64,000 nt of DNA from AP-15 sp963703665 (GCA_963703665.1 CAVPFB010000004.1:496001-560000); one strand, 5' to 3'. Positions 52,690-62,563 are shown, counted from the first letter of the stretch. Notes: generated by a model not told the origin, from the sequence alone. Program-made: numbers and translations.

Positions 52690-53934
52690 TCAAGCGAATT
52701 CGGCGGCGGCGCCCAACAGCAGCCGGGTCGGAAAGCCGGCCTCGTTCAAGGCGGCGATCAGGACCTCGACATGCCGGCGGTTCTGGGTTTCGACGACGAC
52801 GTCGAGCTCGGCGCGTTTGACCGAGGTGTCGTGAAACAGGCGCTGGTGATGGACCTCGACGATGTTGCCGGCATGCTTGCCGATGATCCCCGAGACGCGG
52901 GAGAGCGCGCCAGGCAGGTCGGGCAATTCGGCGCGCAGCCGCACCAGGCGACCCTCGCGCACCAGGCCACGCATCAGGATCGAGGCCAACAGGCGCACGT
53001 CGATATTGCCGCCGGAAACGACGATCCCGACCCGCCGGCCGGCAAACCGCTCGGGAGCGCCGAGCACGGCGGCGAGGCCGGCCGCGCCGGCGCCCTCGGC
53101 CACCAGCTTTTGGCGATCGAGCAGGATCTCGACCGCGTCTTCGAGCCTGGCCTCGTCGACCAGCAGGATATCGGATACCAGCGCCTCGACGAGCCGGCGG
53201 GTCAGCCGGCCGGGCTCCTTGACCGCGATCCCTTCGGCCAAGGTCGCCGCCTCGGCCCGCGGTCCGGGGTCTTCGCCCCGCAACAAGCGAGACATCGACG
53301 GGTAGAGCGTCGATTGGACGCCGATGATCTCGATATCGGGCTTGAGCGCCTTGGCGGCGACGGCGATCCCTGAAATCAGCCCGCCGCCGCCGATCGGCAC
53401 GACCAGCGAGTCGAGATCGGGGAAGTCGGCAAGCAGCTCGAGCGCGATCGTGCCCTGCCCGGCAATGACCACCGGATCGTCATAGGGATGAATGAAGACG
53501 AGCCGATCTTGCCTGGGCCAGCGTCTGCGGCCGCTTCGCGCGCTGCAGCGAGGCTGTCGCCCCTCAGCACGACCGCGGCGCCGAACGCCTCGGTGCGCTC
53601 GATCTTGATGAACGGGCGTGCCCTCGGGCATCACGATCGTCGCCGGGATGCCGAGGCGGAGGGCGTGATAGGCGACACCCTGGGCATGGTTGCCGGCAGA
53701 CATCGCGACGACGCCGCGGCACCGCTGCGCCGGGGTCAGGGTCAAGAGCTTGTTCAGCGCACCGCGCTCCTTGAACGAGCCGGTGCGGTGCAGGGTTTCG
53801 AGCTTCAGGTAAATCTCGGCACCGGCGAGCGCGGAAAGCGTCGGCGCGGCGATGGCGGGCGTGCGCGCCACCGCGCCCTCGATCGCCGCCGCGGCCCGGC
53901 GGACATCGGCAATTGTCACCGGCGGATCATTCAT
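52690..53934 (-). CDS. ilvA: Threonine ammonia-lyase (two frame errors)
   Basis: PLP-dependent deaminase of about 414 residues: threonine to 2-oxobutyrate, either for isoleucine synthesis or catabolic. The PLP lysine is in RTGSFKERGALNKL, with SAGNHAQGVAYHA, the PLP-phosphate loop VPIGGGGLISG and VSGGNIDVRLLASIL. A C-terminal ACT-like domain (VRLRAELPDLPGALSRVSG) is of the short, single-ACT type. Frame changes occur near 53614 (one extra base in GTPFIKIE) and near 53510 (two extra bases or one missing). It starts inside the stop of the penicillin-acylase-family gene (ATGA), so the two are coupled. Confidence 0.92.
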   Translation of the reverse strand: MNDPPVTIADVRRAAAAIEGAVARTPAIAAPTLSALAGAEIYLKLETLHRTGSFKERGALNKLLTLTPAQRCRGVVAMSAGNHAQGVAYHALRLGIPATIVMPEGTPVHQDRAHRGVRRRGRAEGRQPRCSARSGRRRWPRQDRLVFIHPYDDPVVIAGQGTIALELLADFPDLDSLVVPIGGGGLISGIAVAAKALKPDIEIIGVQSTLYPSMSRLLRGEDPGPRAEAATLAEGIAVKEPGRLTRRLVEALVSDILLVDEARLEDAVEILLDRQKLVAEGAGAAGLAAVLGAPERFAGRRVGIVVSGGNIDVRLLASILMRGLVREGRLVRLRAELPDLPGALSRVSGIIGKHAGNIVEVHHQRLFHDTSVKRAELDVVVETQNRRHVEVLIAALNEAGFPTRLLLGAAAEFA

Positions 53935-56276
53935 TTCTGGGGCACCAATTCGAGGGTGGAAACCGGCGCGGCGCGGCCGGGAATGAGCCAAGCGAAATCG
54001 CGCCAGCGGCGGACGAGATCGGCGAAATGGCGGGATAGCGGGTTTCCGGACTGGCCGATGGTGATGATCATCCGCGAGTCCTCGGGTGCCGCCAGATCGG
54101 TGACGATGCGCAGGCCGGCGCCGAAGACCTGCTCGAACGGATGCTGGTCGTCGCGGATCAGGCTCGGACCGCGATTGACCGTATCGTAGCCGCCGGGCGT
54201 CGAAATCGATGGATCGAACCAGTCGCGCAGCACCGGGATCCGGCTGAACACCGGGTTGGCGAAGACCGCCCGGTGCGCCCTGCCCCACTGCCATGCCGCC
54301 ATATCGTCGCCATAGGCGCGGCGCAGCTCGGCCAACGTCGCCCGCATCGATTGGGCGAGCCGGGTGGCGCAAGTCTCCGCTCCGCTCCGCTTCGGGTCGG
54401 CGCACCAGTCCGGTCGCCGGGTCAGCACTGCCTCCATGACCCGCGGCTTCAGGTCCCAATACCCCGCCACCGCGTTGCCGAAGCGGCCGAACAGGATCGC
54501 GTGGCTGAATCGTCGCAGCCAGGCGGTGAACAGCAACGGCGCCACCTGGTCGCGGTCCATGTGAAAATCCCAATGCTGCAACCGGCGGAGGGCCTCGCGC
54601 GAAGCCGCGTCCATCGGGATGATCCGGGTCATCAGCGGCACCAGCTCTTTGGCCATCAGCGAGAAGGTGTCGGCCTCGACCGCCGCGCTCGACGCCGGAT
54701 TTTGCAAGGGGGTCTTGGCCAGCAATTCCTCGATCCGCTCCGCGCGGTTCGGCAGGTCCCAGTCGCGGCCGAGGAAATAGGGATAGCTGTCGGGCACGAT
54801 CTTGTTGTTGGCGCTGACGAAATGGCCCGCGGACGGGTTGGTCGCCTGGGGCAATGCGTCGAACGGGATGAAGCCCTTCCAGTCATAGTCGCCGGTCCAG
54901 CCCGGCGCCGGCATCCAGCCCTCGCCTTTGCCGCGGATCGGCACCAGCCCCGCCGCGATAAACCCGATCGTGCCGCCGTCGTCGGCGTAGACGGTGTTCT
55001 GCATCGGCCCGACAAAGCCCCGCCATGCAGCGCGAAAGCTCGGCCAGTCGGCCGCGCGGTCGGCCCGCCACAGCGCCTCGGCGCTGCGATCCTGCGGCAC
55101 CAGAAAGGTCGCCGAAAGCGCCAGCACGTAGCCCGGATCGGCCGTGCCCGGCGGCAATACGTCGGACAGCACGGGCCCGTGCCGGGTCGTGCGCACGGTG
55201 AGCTCGACCGGAGCGCCGCGACGAACCAGGATCTTTTCCTGTCGCGTGACGAAAGGCGCCTCCCCGTCGGGAGTCAGATAGCGCCCGGGATCGGCGGGAT
55301 CGACCTTTTCGACAAAGAGGTCCTCGACATCGGCGGTGGTTGTCGTGAAACCCCAGGCGATGTGGTCGTTGTGGCCGATCACGACGAGCGGCACACCCGC
55401 GGCGGTCGCGCCGGCGATCTCGCGCTTGGGCGTTTTCAGCCGTGCCAGATACCAGAAGCCCGGCGCGCCAAAGGCGAGATGCGGGTCGTTGGCGAGAAGC
55501 GGCTTGCCGCTCTGGCTGTGCTTGCCGTCGACCACCCAATTGTTCGAGGCATAATGCGGCCCGGCCGTCGGCGGCAGCAGATCATAGAGACGGCCGAGCG
55601 CCAGCCGGCGGTAGAACGGCAGCATCATCGCCAAGGTGATCGGCGCATCCTTCGGATATTCAGGGTAGAGGAATGCCATGTCCGCCGGCGGGATCGTCCG
55701 CGCCATCTGCGCGCGCAGCAATTCGCCGCGATAATTGCCGTCGAGCTGAAACGCCATCAGCTTGCCCCAGACCAGGCTGTCGGCCTCATGCCACGGCTCG
55801 GGCCGGAAATGCAGCAGCAGGAATTCGAGCGGCAACGCGCCATGGTGCTGGGCAAGAAAGGTGTTGACCCCGGCGGCATAGGCCCGAAACGCACGATTGA
55901 CCTCAGGCGAGAGGTACGGGATCTCGGCCTCGGCGGCGCGGTAGAGCCCGAGCACGCGCATCTGCTTGTCGGTCGGCACCGCGTCCAGCCCGAAGATCTC
56001 GGCCAGCCGGCCGGCGGCATAGCGGCGCTGCAACTCCATCTGGAACAAGCGGTCCTGGGCATGGACAAAGCCGAGGCCGAAGGCAACGTCGTCATCGTCC
56101 TGCGCGGTGATCGTCGGAATGCCGTCAGCGTCGCGGGCAATCGAGATCGCATCTTTTGGCCCGGTCACCCCCAGCCGGCCGTTCGTCTGCGGCAATGACG
56201 AGCGCAGATAGAGGTAGAACCCGCAGGCGAGCACCAACAGCAATGCAGCCAGGCCGACGAGGACTTTGCGGATCAT
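53931..56276 (-). CDS. Penicillin acylase family protein
   Basis: A 781-residue Ntn-hydrolase precursor. An N-terminal membrane anchor or signal (about residues 5-24) is followed by the alpha chain with GIPTITAQDDDDVAFGLGFV and HAQDRLFQMELQRRYAAGRL. The autocleavage site is probably HYA|SNNWVVDG, making Ser the N-terminal nucleophile of the beta chain. GKPLLANDPHLAFGAPGFWY and VVIGHNDHIAWGFTTT follow. Family members hydrolyse amide bonds in penicillins, acyl-homoserine lactones or lipopeptides; quorum quenching is possible but unproven. It is coupled to ilvA by a 4-base overlap. The frame is intact. Confidence 0.93.
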   Translation of the reverse strand: MIRKVLVGLAALLLVLACGFYLYLRSSLPQTNGRLGVTGPKDAISIARDADGIPTITAQDDDDVAFGLGFVHAQDRLFQMELQRRYAAGRLAEIFGLDAVPTDKQMRVLGLYRAAEAEIPYLSPEVNRAFRAYAAGVNTFLAQHHGALPLEFLLLHFRPEPWHEADSLVWGKLMAFQLDGNYRGELLRAQMARTIPPADMAFLYPEYPKDAPITLAMMLPFYRRLALGRLYDLLPPTAGPHYASNNWVVDGKHSQSGKPLLANDPHLAFGAPGFWYLARLKTPKREIAGATAAGVPLVVIGHNDHIAWGFTTTTADVEDLFVEKVDPADPGRYLTPDGEAPFVTRQEKILVRRGAPVELTVRTTRHGPVLSDVLPPGTADPGYVLALSATFLVPQDRSAEALWRADRAADWPSFRAAWRGFVGPMQNTVYADDGGTIGFIAAGLVPIRGKGEGWMPAPGWTGDYDWKGFIPFDALPQATNPSAGHFVSANNKIVPDSYPYFLGRDWDLPNRAERIEELLAKTPLQNPASSAAVEADTFSLMAKELVPLMTRIIPMDAASREALRRLQHWDFHMDRDQVAPLLFTAWLRRFSHAILFGRFGNAVAGYWDLKPRVMEAVLTRRPDWCADPKRSGAETCATRLAQSMRATLAELRRAYGDDMAAWQWGRAHRAVFANPVFSRIPVLRDWFDPSISTPGGYDTVNRGPSLIRDDQHPFEQVFGAGLRIVTDLAAPEDSRMIITIGQSGNPLSRHFADLVRRWRDFAWLIPGRAAPVSTLELVPQK

Positions 56277-56343
56277 TCCCCCAGGCCGGACCTTCCCCGC
56301 GCGCAAGGCCCGCGCGCAAGGAGGGAATGGGGAGGGACGCGCA

Positions 56344-57495
56344 TCAAAGACCCAATTCGCGCAGGATTTGGTCGCGGTCGCCGTCGAGATCCGGCGCGGG
56401 CGCGCGCGTCGGCGGATCGGCGAAGGCCGACAATTTCATCGGATTGCCGGCCAGCTGCAGCGGGCCGATCACCGGGTCGTCGCACGCGACCAGCATGTTG
56501 CGGGCGGCGGTCTGCGGGTGGGCCAGGGCCTGGGCGATGTTGTTGACCGGGCCGCACGGCACGCCGGCCGCTTCGAGCACCGCGATCCAATGCTCGGTGC
56601 CGGCATCACGCAGCACCCCCTCGATCTCGGCCTTCAGCGCCTCCTGGTGCTGGTTGCGCAGCGCGTTGGTTTTGAACAGCGGGTTGTCGGCGAGATCGGC
56701 GCGCTCGAGCGCATGGGCGAGCTTGACGTAGAGCCCGTCATTTCCGGCGGCGATGATGATGTTGCCATCTGCGGTGGCGAAGGCCTCGAACGGGGTGATC
56801 GAGGGGTGGCGCGCACCCATCGGCCCCGGGATTTCGCCGGTCGTCGTGTAGCGCACGATCGCGTTTTCCAGCAGCGCCAGCTGGCAGTCGAACAGCGACA
56901 CGTCGACCTTCTGCGCCTCGCCGGTGCGCTCGCGGTGCAGCAGCGCAGCGTTCAGCGCGATCGCGCTGAAGAGGCCGCCGCCGAGGTCGCCGATCGAGGT
57001 GCCGATGCGGGTCAACGGCATCCCCGGATGCCCGGTGATGCTCATAACCCCGCCCAGCCCCTGCACCACCATGTCGTAGGCCGGGTAGTGCGAATAGGGG
57101 CCGCTATGGCCAAAGCCCGAGGCCGCGGCATAAACGAGGCGCGGATAGCGCGGGTGCAGGGTGTCCCAGCCGTAGCCGAGCTTTTCCATCGTGCCCGGGC
57201 GAAAGTTCTCGACGAGCGCGTCGGCCTTGTCCAACAGCCGCTCGAAAATGTCGCGGCCCTCCGCCGCTTTGAGGTCGAGCGCGATCGATTCCTTGCCGCG
57301 GTTGACCGAGGCGAAATAGGCCGACTTGCCGTTCTTGAACGGTCCGTAATGGCGCGCGTCGTCGCCCTGCCGCGGCGGCTCGACTTTGATCACCCTCGCG
57401 CCCAGCTCGGCCATCAACAGAGTGCAGTAGGGGCCCGCCAGGATGCGGGACAGGTCGACGATGGTGATGCCGGAAAGCGGGCCCGCTTGCGCCAT
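56344..57495 (-). CDS. CaiB/BaiF family CoA-transferase
   Basis: A 383-residue family III CoA-transferase. Hallmarks are GITIVDLSRILAGPYCTLLM (about residues 8-27), GARVIKVEPPRQGDDAR, NRGKESIALDLK, the catalytic Asp region PAYDMVVQGLGGVMSITG and RIGTSIGDLGGGLFSAIA. The start at 57495 (MAQAGPL, AAAGGA upstream) fits the family; the longer upstream frame is unsupported. It transfers CoA between carboxylic acids, with unknown substrate. It is divergent from the molybdopterin dehydrogenase gene, so the two may serve the same catabolic pathway. Confidence 0.92.
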   Translation of the reverse strand: MAQAGPLSGITIVDLSRILAGPYCTLLMAELGARVIKVEPPRQGDDARHYGPFKNGKSAYFASVNRGKESIALDLKAAEGRDIFERLLDKADALVENFRPGTMEKLGYGWDTLHPRYPRLVYAAASGFGHSGPYSHYPAYDMVVQGLGGVMSITGHPGMPLTRIGTSIGDLGGGLFSAIALNAALLHRERTGEAQKVDVSLFDCQLALLENAIVRYTTTGEIPGPMGARHPSITPFEAFATADGNIIIAAGNDGLYVKLAHALERADLADNPLFKTNALRNQHQEALKAEIEGVLRDAGTEHWIAVLEAAGVPCGPVNNIAQALAHPQTAARNMLVACDDPVIGPLQLAGNPMKLSAFADPPTRAPAPDLDGDRDQILRELGL

Positions 57496-57661
57496 GCGTG
57501 ATGATCCTTTCGCGACGAGGCTGCCGGTGAATAGCGCACTGCCCCGCCGCCTCGCAACGGATTGCATCGGCCCGGGCCGCCCGAATGCGGGCATACGGAA
57601 CGCACCCGGGGTATACCGTTCGCCGGTAGCCGCCCTTTTTGTTCGACGGAGGACCAAGCCG

Positions 57662-60053
57662 ATGAGCGCAACGAGCACCGTCGTCAACGGCATCGGTCAG
57701 CCGGTGCGGCGCAAGGAGGATCTGCGCCTGCTCACCGGAAAGGGTTGCTTTGGCGACGATTTCGTTTTGCCGAAGTTGGCGCACGCGGTGATGGTCCGTT
57801 CGCCGCATGCCCATGCGCGCATCGCTATCGGTGAGCAAAGAGACGGCGCTTGCCGCACCTGGCGTGCTGGCGGCGTTGACCGGCGCCGACTATCTCGCCG
57901 ACGGGCTCGGGCCGATCCCGCACAATCCCGGGCTCAGCGCGCCGCCCGATGTGCAAGCGCGAGTGCTGGGGTTCGAGCCGATCGCGACGGTCCATTTTCC
58001 GCTGCCGTCGGAAACAACCCGCTTTGTCGGTGAGGCGGTCGCCGTCGTCGTTGCCGAGACCATCGCCGAAGCCAAGGACGCCGCGGAATTGCTCGGCATC
58101 GTCTATGAGCCGCTGCCGGCGGTGGCGCGCGCCGCCGACGCGCTGAAGCCTGGCGCGCCGCTGCTGTGGGACACGGCGCCGGGCAATCTCTGCATCGACA
58201 TCGAGCTCGGCAACGAGGCCGCCACTGCCGCCGTTTTCGCCCGCGCCGCCCATGTCGTTCGGCTCGAAACCCGGGCGCAACGCGTCACCGGCGCGCCGAT
58301 GGAGCCGCGCACCAATCTCGCCGAATTCGACCCTGCGAGCGGCCGATACACGCTCTATACCGGCAGCGGCCGCGGCGTCGCCAAAGTCAGGCTCGACCTC
58401 GCGCAGGTGCTCGGCGTGCCGGCAGAGCAGGTGCGGGTCCTATGCCGCGACATGGGCGGCAATTTCGGCACGCGCAATCTCTTCTATCCCGAATACGCGC
58501 TGCTCGCCTGGGCGGCGCGCCGGGTCGGCCGGCCGATCAAATGGACCTGCGAGCGGAGCGAATCCTTTCTCAGCGACTGGCAGGGGCGCGATCTGACGGT
58601 CGCAGCCGAGCTCGCGCTCGACGAGGATGGCAATTTCCTCGCCGTCAGCGGCGTCAATCTGAGCAATCTCGGCGGGCATGCCGTGGCCTTCGGGCCCCTG
58701 CAAAAAGGCCTCGGGCTGATGTCGAGCGTCTATCGCATCCCGGTCGGCTATGTCCGCGGCCGCGGCGCCGTTACCAACACCGTCTCGACCACCCCCTACC
58801 GCAGCGCCGGCCGGCCCGAGGCGATCTTCGTCGTCGAGCGGCTGGTCGATCTGGCGGCCGATCGGCTGGGGCTCGACCCGGCCGCGCTGCGCCGGCAGAA
58901 CATGATCCGGCCCGGGGCCCAGCCCTACGCCAACCCGCTAGGCCTCACCTATGACAGCGGCCATTACCAGGAGGCGATGGAGACCGCGCTGGCGCTCGGC
59001 GATTGGGCCGGCTTTCCGGCCCGGCGCGCCGAGGCGAAGCAACGCGGCAGGCGGCGCGGCATCGGCATCGCCAATTACGTCGAGGTTACCAGCGGCGCGC
59101 CACGCGAGCGCGCCGAGGTTACCGTGCTGCCCGAGGGACGGGTCGAGCTGGTGATGGGGACGATGTCCTCCGGACAGGGCCATGAGACGAGCTTTGCCCA
59201 GCTCGTCACCGAATGGCTCGGCGTGCCGTTCGACAGCATCGTCTACGTCGCCCATGACACCGCCCGAGTCGAGGCCGGCGGCGGTTCGCATTCCGGGCGC
59301 TCGATGAAGCTCGCCGCCACCATCGTCGGCCAGGCCACCGACGACATCATCGCCAAGGGATGCAGGATCGCGAGCTTCCTCTTCGAAACGGGCGAGGTCG
59401 ATATCGAGTTCGCGCACGGCCGTTTCCGGGTCGCCGGCACCGATCGCGAGATCGGCATCTTCGACGTCGCCGCCGCTGCGGTCGCCCGCACCGATTTGCC
59501 GCCCGCCCTGCAAGGGCCGCTCGCGGCGATTTCCGACCAGACCATCCCGATCGCGAGTTTCCCTTACGGTACGCAGGTCTGCGAGATCGAGGTCGACCCC
59601 GATACCGGCGAGGTCGAAATCGTCGGCTACACCGCGGTCGACGATGTCGGCCGGGCGGTCAATCCGCTGATCCTGCACGGCCAGACGCATGGAGGGATCG
59701 CCCAGGGTGTCGGTCAGGCGTTGCTCGAAAACTGCCATTACGATCCCGAGAGCGGGCAATTGCTGGCGGCGAGCTTCATGGATTACGCGGTGCCGCGCGC
59801 CGACACCTTCCCGTTGCTGAGGACGGCGCTCAGCGAGGTGCCGGCGCCGACCAACCGGCTCGGCGTGCGATCGGGCGGCGAGGGCGGCACCACCCCGGCA
59901 CTTGCGGCGGTGATCAACGCGATCGTCGACGCGCTCGCCGAATTCGGGGTGCGCCACATCGAGATGCCGGCGACGCCCGAGCGGGTCTGGCGGGCTATTC
60001 GGACCGCGCGCGCCGCTGCCGCGGCAACGCCGCTGTCGCCCGTCCCAGCCTGA
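57662..60053 (+). CDS. Xanthine dehydrogenase/CoxL-family molybdopterin subunit (one frame error)
   Basis: About 796 residues, the large (Mo-cofactor) subunit of a xanthine oxidase-family enzyme. The N-terminal domain has GQPVRRKEDLRLLTGKG and FVGEAVAVVVAETIAEAKDA. The Mo-binding core has GAPMEPRTNLAEFD, DMGGNFGTRN and GTMSSGQGHETSFAQL. The C-terminal GVRSGGEGGTTPA contains the catalytic Glu. The frame changes at 57830, where one extra G separates HAHARIAI from VSKETALAAPGVL. The CoxL-specific AYRCSFR loop is not present, so CO oxidation is unlikely. No 2Fe-2S or FAD subunit gene is adjacent. Confidence 0.9.
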
Positions 60054-60073
60054 GACGGACCGGGACCGAGATT

Positions 60074-61135
60074 TCACTTGCCGAGGTCGAGCACTTCGTG
60101 CGTATCGGTAATCACCTCGACCCGCGGCATTCCGTCCGACTGGAAGCCGCCGCCGATGACATGGAGCTGCTTGCCGACAAAAGCGGCCGCAAAGCCATGC
60201 CGGGCGATCTGCATCGGCGGCAGTCTCGTCCATCCCCCGGTCGCGGGATCGAAGGCATCCACCAGCCAAAAGGTGTACTTTCGCGCGAAGTCCTGACCCT
60301 CGCCGCCGGCCACGTAGATCGAACCGCCTTGCACGCCGCCGACGACATCGCCGCGGGGAACCAGATCGCGGCTCACCAACGCCCAGAGATTCGTCGCCGG
60401 GTTGTATGCTTCGACGAGGTCGATCCCCGCGGATTTGGTCACGAAACAGCTGCCGATGCGTCCGTCGACCGCATAGATCTTGCCGTTGACCGCCGCGGCG
60501 AGAAAATGATTGCGCGGCGTCGGCATCGATGCGCGCGTCTGCCAGCTGTCGGTTGCCGGATCGTAGGCTTCGACGGTGCCGAGGACGAGCTGGTCGGACG
60601 AGCCCAGGGCGATCGGAGCGCCCGGATCTCCCGGCTTGTTCGAGCTCGCGCCGCCGATCACGTAGATTTTGCCGGCGAGCTCCACCGCCTGGCCGGCGCC
60701 GCGCGGTGTTGGCATCCGCGCCAGCGCCCTCCAGCTGTCGGCCGCGGGGTCGTAAACCCATGAATTGTCGATCGGCTGCCAGGCAGCGAAGCCCTTCGGC
60801 CGGACAAAGCCGCCGAACACGTAAATCTTGTCCTGCCATGGCGCGATCATGATGTGGTGCGCGGGGCGCGGCATCGCTTTGCGCGTCGCCCATTTGTCGG
60901 CGGCGGGATCGTATTCCCAGTTGTATCCGACCGGCGCGTTGATGCCCGGCCGATTGTCGAGGCCGCCCAGAACATAGATTTTGCCGGCCACACTGGTTCC
61001 GTAGATCTCGCCGATTGCCTTGGGCAGCGGCGCAGCGAACTTCCATAGAGGTCCGGCCGCCAGCGGCGGCGCTGCAACAGCGCAGCCGGCGGCAAGCGCG
61101 AGCAGCAGCAGCGAACGAAATCGAGGCAGCTTCAT
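60074..61135 (-). CDS. Secreted Kelch-repeat beta-propeller protein
   Basis: A 353-residue protein with a signal peptide ending in a lipobox-like LAAGC (Cys18). Six Kelch blades follow, each with the GKIYVLGG-type strand: GKIYVLGGLDNRP, DKIYVFGGFVRP, GKIYVIGGASSNKP, GKIYAVDGRIGS, GSIYVAGGEGQDF and KQLHVIGGGFQSD. Blades are joined by EAYDPATDSW-type turns. Probably a periplasmic or outer-membrane lipoprotein; no enzymatic residues are apparent. It converges with the molybdopterin dehydrogenase gene. Confidence 0.88.
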   Translation of the reverse strand: MKLPRFRSLLLLALAAGCAVAAPPLAAGPLWKFAAPLPKAIGEIYGTSVAGKIYVLGGLDNRPGINAPVGYNWEYDPAADKWATRKAMPRPAHHIMIAPWQDKIYVFGGFVRPKGFAAWQPIDNSWVYDPAADSWRALARMPTPRGAGQAVELAGKIYVIGGASSNKPGDPGAPIALGSSDQLVLGTVEAYDPATDSWQTRASMPTPRNHFLAAAVNGKIYAVDGRIGSCFVTKSAGIDLVEAYNPATNLWALVSRDLVPRGDVVGGVQGGSIYVAGGEGQDFARKYTFWLVDAFDPATGGWTRLPPMQIARHGFAAAFVGKQLHVIGGGFQSDGMPRVEVITDTHEVLDLGK

Positions 61136-61209
61136 CCCCTGGTCCCCCTGGTTTCGGGCTTCTCTACGGGCGTCATCCGGAAAATCCCGGCGCCTCAGCC
61201 GACGGATCG

Positions 61210-61552
61210 CTCATCGGTTGACGCCCGAGCTTGTGTGCGGGCCGGATGGTCCGACCGTCTGCGCCGCGATGGTCAGCTGCGCGCGCGGGCGATAGCTTCC
61301 TCGATCGGCGCCGCCACCTCGTCGACATCGGCCAGCGGCCGAGGTCGACGTCGAGCGGGCGACGGCCTGCGCCAGGGCACAAAGCCGTAATTGCCGGGAT
61401 AGAGCATCGCCGTGTCAGGAAGCGAGCGACCACCAGTGCCCCCAATTCCTTGTCGAGCTCATATTTGACCCTTCGCCGCCCTGCGGGATCTCGACGATCA
61501 CATTGACGTCATGGGGAGGCGCGCGGCCGACCGCGATATTGGCGATGGCCAT
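61210..61552 (-). pseudogene. ppa: Inorganic pyrophosphatase remnant
   Basis: The minus strand starts MAIANIAVGRAPPHDVNVIV, then EIPQGG, then in shifted frames KYELDKELGALVV, RFL and TAMLYPGNYGFVP. This is the N-terminal third of family I inorganic pyrophosphatase. After that only a faint RPLDVDLGR resembles the DPLDVLV region, and the metal-binding Asp residues and C-terminal half are missing. Two or more frame changes are best explained by missing bases, unlike the extra bases seen elsewhere. The rest of 61136-61615 holds no intact gene. Confidence 0.65.
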
Positions 61553-61604
61553 GAACCCTCCGGAAAGCTGCGTCGGACCGGCTGAGGCGCGTACCCCCGC
61601 TGAC

Positions 61605-61633
61605 GCGCCATGCCCTTATGGCGCCATGCCCTT
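61605..61633 (+). repeat. 13-bp direct repeat at the end of the VOC gene
   Basis: GCGCCATGCCCTT occurs at 61605-61617 and 61621-61633, three bases apart, spanning the stop of the VOC gene. A small local duplication with no evident function. Confidence 0.7.
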
Positions 61634-62113
61634 GTCGGCGAGCTCGCGCCGCGCCTTCTCGTTCTTGCCGGCGTCGAGGCCCATCGCGCGCATCACATGA
61701 GGCGCCTTGGTGAACTGAATATCGGCGTATTCGACGATTTCGACGCGGTTGCCCCAGGGATCGAGAAAATCGAGAAACGGTCCCGGCAGCAATTCGCCGC
61801 CGGCTGCCTGGACGAGCGCGCGCACCTGAGAGCGGTCATCGACGACGAGGCCGAAATGACGGCGCCGGTCATGGTGCTCCTCGCCGCTTTGGATCAGGTT
61901 AATGAACTGATCGCCGAGCTCGATGAAGGCATTTCCGGGACGTTTGGCGCGCAGCGTAAAATCAAAAATTCGACCATAAAAGGCGAGAGCCTGCTCGATG
62001 TCGCCGACTTCGAGGGCGATATGGTTAATCCCTACCAGCCGGGGTTTGCCGCCGTCGGCGCTGCGGTTCTCGGTCTGGCTGCTTGCGGTCCCAGCCTCGC
62101 TGCTTGCGATCAT
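61616..62113 (-). CDS. VOC family (glyoxalase/dioxygenase-like) protein
   Basis: A 165-residue single vicinal-oxygen-chelate module pair. GINHIALEVGDIEQALAFYG provides the first metal His (about residue 31), HFGLVVDD the second, and DPWGNRVEIVEYADIQF the terminal Glu. An N-terminal 25-residue Ser/Gly-rich leader is non-conserved; a later start is possible. Metal-dependent lyase, isomerase or dioxygenase activity is likely, substrate unknown. It stands alone on minus. Confidence 0.88.
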   Translation of the reverse strand: MIASSEAGTASSQTENRSADGGKPRLVGINHIALEVGDIEQALAFYGRIFDFTLRAKRPGNAFIELGDQFINLIQSGEEHHDRRRHFGLVVDDRSQVRALVQAAGGELLPGPFLDFLDPWGNRVEIVEYADIQFTKAPHVMRAMGLDAGKNEKARRELADKGMAP

Positions 62114-62308
62114 CGGGTGTTCCCTCCTGGTCGATGCGGTGCAGAGTCACTATATTGGCCTTAATATCCCGAGGTCGATGCCGATTGGGTCCTGGGTCGC
62201 CCGGATCGGTGCGGGCGTCGGCCTTTCGAGGCGATATACGCCCTTCGCCTGGCTTAATGGGCGCGGTCTTGTCGCGGGCACCAAATCCGGGCGCCCAGGA
62301 AAGCCATC

Positions 62309-62563
62309 ATGGATCTGATCACCAAGCTGCCGGAGATGTCGGACGACGCGCTGACCAATCTTCGGACCAACGCCAAGCGCCTCCAGCACAGTGGGACGCC
62401 GAGCCAGCGATCCGATGCCACAGTCTTGCTTCCGGCGGTTGAGGCCGAATTGGGCGCGCGCCGGCTGGCCCGGGTGAAGGCGACCCGAACCGCCACGGTC
62501 AAATCCCGCACGCGCCGCGCGCGAGCGATCAAAGAGCCGGAAGATGCTGCCGCCGAGGAGTGA
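62309..62563 (+). CDS. Small conserved hypothetical protein
   Basis: An 84-residue soluble protein starting MDLITKLPEMSDDALTNLRT, with AGGA upstream. It has a helical N-terminal half and a very basic Arg/Thr-rich middle (ARRLARVKATRTATVKSRTR), then an acidic tail. Similar small proteins with this N-terminal LPxMSDDAL motif are seen in alphaproteobacteria. The composition suggests nucleic-acid binding, but the function is unknown. Confidence 0.7.
   Translation: MDLITKLPEMSDDALTNLRTNAKRLQHSGTPSQRSDATVLLPAVEAELGARRLARVKATRTATVKSRTRRARAIKEPEDAAAEE

Noticed and set aside
54141..56198. A 685-codon plus-strand open frame opposite the penicillin-acylase-family gene
   Set aside because: Arg/Gly/His-rich shadow without domains; the minus strand encodes a full Ntn-hydrolase.
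57498..57693. N-terminal extension of the CaiB gene
   Set aside because: No ribosome-binding site and no family similarity before the Met at 57495, which has one.
58938..61046. A 702-codon minus-strand frame covering both the Kelch gene and the molybdopterin subunit
   Set aside because: Spans two real genes in the wrong frame or strand; low-complexity Arg-rich translation.
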